Under the pieces are notes generated by a model, which worked only from the letters and a program-made list of their open reading frames with translations, had not been told where the DNA came from and searched no databases. 5,254 nt of DNA from assembly GCA_029262715.1 (NCBI GenBank), contig JAJCYX010000439.1, positions 1-5,254 on the forward strand. The letters run 5' to 3'. Shown in pieces: positions 4,387-5,254 of the stretch. Within the stretch, counting starts at the first letter, position 1. Every line of letters starts with the position of its first letter. The stretch comes from Chloroflexota bacterium (GTDB lineage Bacteria > Chloroflexota > Dehalococcoidia > Lucifugimonadales > Lucifugimonadaceae). The position numbers and the translations under genes were made by a program.

Positions 4387-5254
4387 ATGAGCGAACGACC
4401 AGACGACGAAAATCGGCCACCGGAAGGTGACGAGCAAACAGAGCCTCTCGAAGGTTCAGCCGAAGCCACCGAAGACGCAGGTTCGGGTGAATCTGAGGGC
4501 GACTCTGGCTCTGAGCCAGACCTTCGCTCGATCTTTGGCGGCGGCGGTGAGCGTCGTGTTGTTCACTCGGAGCCGGAACGGCAACTGCCAGAACGGCAAC
4601 CGGCGGAGCGACGGCCAGTGGAGCGGCAGACACCGGAACGGCGTCCAGCCGACAGTTCGCCGGAAGATGAAGGCTTTGCACCGCCGTACGTTCCTCCGGT
4701 AAGGCCTGGCAACCCTGTTCGCCCGCCTGAACGTGAGCCGGAACAACAGCCAGATCGCTATCCAGAGCCAGGCTCCGAGCAGTCGCCTGATGGGCAGAAG
4801 TTACCGCCGGTTTGGCCGGGTGACGAGAAGCAGCCGTGGTTCCGTCGTGAGCGCGGGCTTCCACCAATACCAGATTCGCCCGAGGGTGAGGGTGGCGACA
4901 AGAAGCTTGGTCCTGATGAACTGCCGACTCCGCTTGCAGATATGCCGGCACGAGGGCGCGCATGGGGCGTAACAGTCCTTCTGCCGAACATAGTCGGCCT
5001 GATCCCCGGAGTTGGCATCGTGTTCGGAACGGTGTTCCTCGTGATCAACCTGTTCCTGTTTCGACAGGGGCAGGACATCGGAGCGGTGATTTTCAAGCTC
5101 AGGGTTGTGCGGGAGAACGGTGATGTTGCAGGGTTTTTCCAGATGTTCGTGCGCAACGCCGCCTCTTCGATAAGCATGTTGCTGCTGGGTGCCGGTTACT
5201 GGACTGCGTTCTCTGACCCTGCGCGCCGCACATGGCATGACAAGTGGCTGGGCA
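4387..5254 (+). CDS. RDD-family membrane protein with long Pro/Glu/Arg-rich cytoplasmic head (3' end beyond window)
   Basis: The frame is open for 289 codons from ATG 4387 to the right edge. It is the only ATG after an in-frame TAA about 33 nt upstream. Residues 1-190 are low-complexity and highly charged: acidic at 5-45, then Pro/Glu/Arg-rich with PER-type pentad repeats at 63-87. They should be disordered and probably cytoplasmic. Residues 191-289 match the RDD domain: Arg191, a hydrophobic hairpin (about 194-225), the signature GQDIGAVIFKLRVVRENGD at 228-246, Arg257, a further membrane segment (about 259-275) and the C-terminal motif ARRTWHDKWLG with His284-Asp285. The first membrane part is short, and the usual Asp is missing, with Asn201 near its place. 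RDD proteins are poorly characterised; some are proposed Na+/H+ antiporters. The ribosome site is weak (GAG, 6 nt upstream). Divergence from a response regulator suggests shared control. Confidence 0.85.
   Translation, partial: MSERPDDENRPPEGDEQTEPLEGSAEATEDAGSGESEGDSGSEPDLRSIFGGGGERRVVHSEPERQLPERQPAERRPVERQTPERRPADSSPEDEGFAPPYVPPVRPGNPVRPPEREPEQQPDRYPEPGSEQSPDGQKLPPVWPGDEKQPWFRRERGLPPIPDSPEGEGGDKKLGPDELPTPLADMPARGRAWGVTVLLPNIVGLIPGVGIVFGTVFLVINLFLFRQGQDIGAVIFKLRVVRENGDVAGFFQMFVRNAASSISMLLLGAGYWTAFSDPARRTWHDKWLG
4573..4647 (+). repeat. Five in-frame 15-bp units encoding PER-type pentads
   Basis: Residues 63-87 of the RDD protein read PERQL, PERQP, AERRP, VERQT, PERRP. At DNA level the units are 15 bp each, with GArCG or GAGCG at a fixed position and diverged third bases. 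The spacing is exact for five units. The region should be flexible and polyampholytic. Confidence 0.7.

Noticed and set aside
4385..4963. Minus-strand open frame of 192 codons opposite the RDD gene
   Set aside because: It is rich in Ala, Arg and His without domains, and arises from the biased Pro/Glu/Arg codons on the plus strand, whose frame ends in a clear RDD domain.

Overview
This window looks like a piece of a moderately GC-rich (mid-50s percent by eye) bacterial chromosome. No gene here is a good taxonomic marker. A Thr/Pro-rich lipoprotein with an Ig-like domain, a secreted coiled-coil protein and an RDD protein with a long disordered head suggest Chloroflexota, perhaps a Dehalococcoidia/SAR202-type lineage. 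That assignment is inference. I see no rRNA, tRNA, CRISPR array, insertion sequence or phage gene.

Layout: four genes lie on the minus strand and are read from about 4139 down to 1, and one gene is divergent on the plus strand. In transcription order the minus-strand genes are: an OmpR-type response regulator (4139-3306); a two-TM histidine kinase 15 nt downstream (3290-2226); a small lipoprotein with a Thr/Pro linker and an Ig-like domain (2102-1530); and a large secreted protein with DUF5666-like beta repeats and a coiled coil (1371 to the left edge, incomplete). Diverging from the regulator across a 247-nt gap is an RDD-family membrane protein with a 190-residue Pro/Glu/Arg-rich cytoplasmic head (4387 to the right edge, incomplete).

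Working model: the regulator and kinase form a two-component system. The kinase has almost no extracytoplasmic domain, so it may sense the membrane or a partner protein. The lipoprotein and secreted protein would be envelope outputs or signal partners, and the divergent RDD protein a further target. Both signalling proteins are atypical: the kinase has Arg where phosphatase-competent HisKA kinases have Thr/Asn, and the receiver lacks the Lys-Pro pair and has an enlarged loop after its phospho-acceptor Asp.

Non-coding DNA carries short repeats that no gene explains: a TAYCCGG motif seen by eye only in two intergenic regions, a 9-bp tandem repeat and a GTGCA cluster between the divergent genes, and overlapping hairpins ahead of the lipoprotein gene. 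Three minus-strand genes have open in-frame DNA upstream of the start chosen here; ribosome sites and signal-peptide geometry were used to choose.
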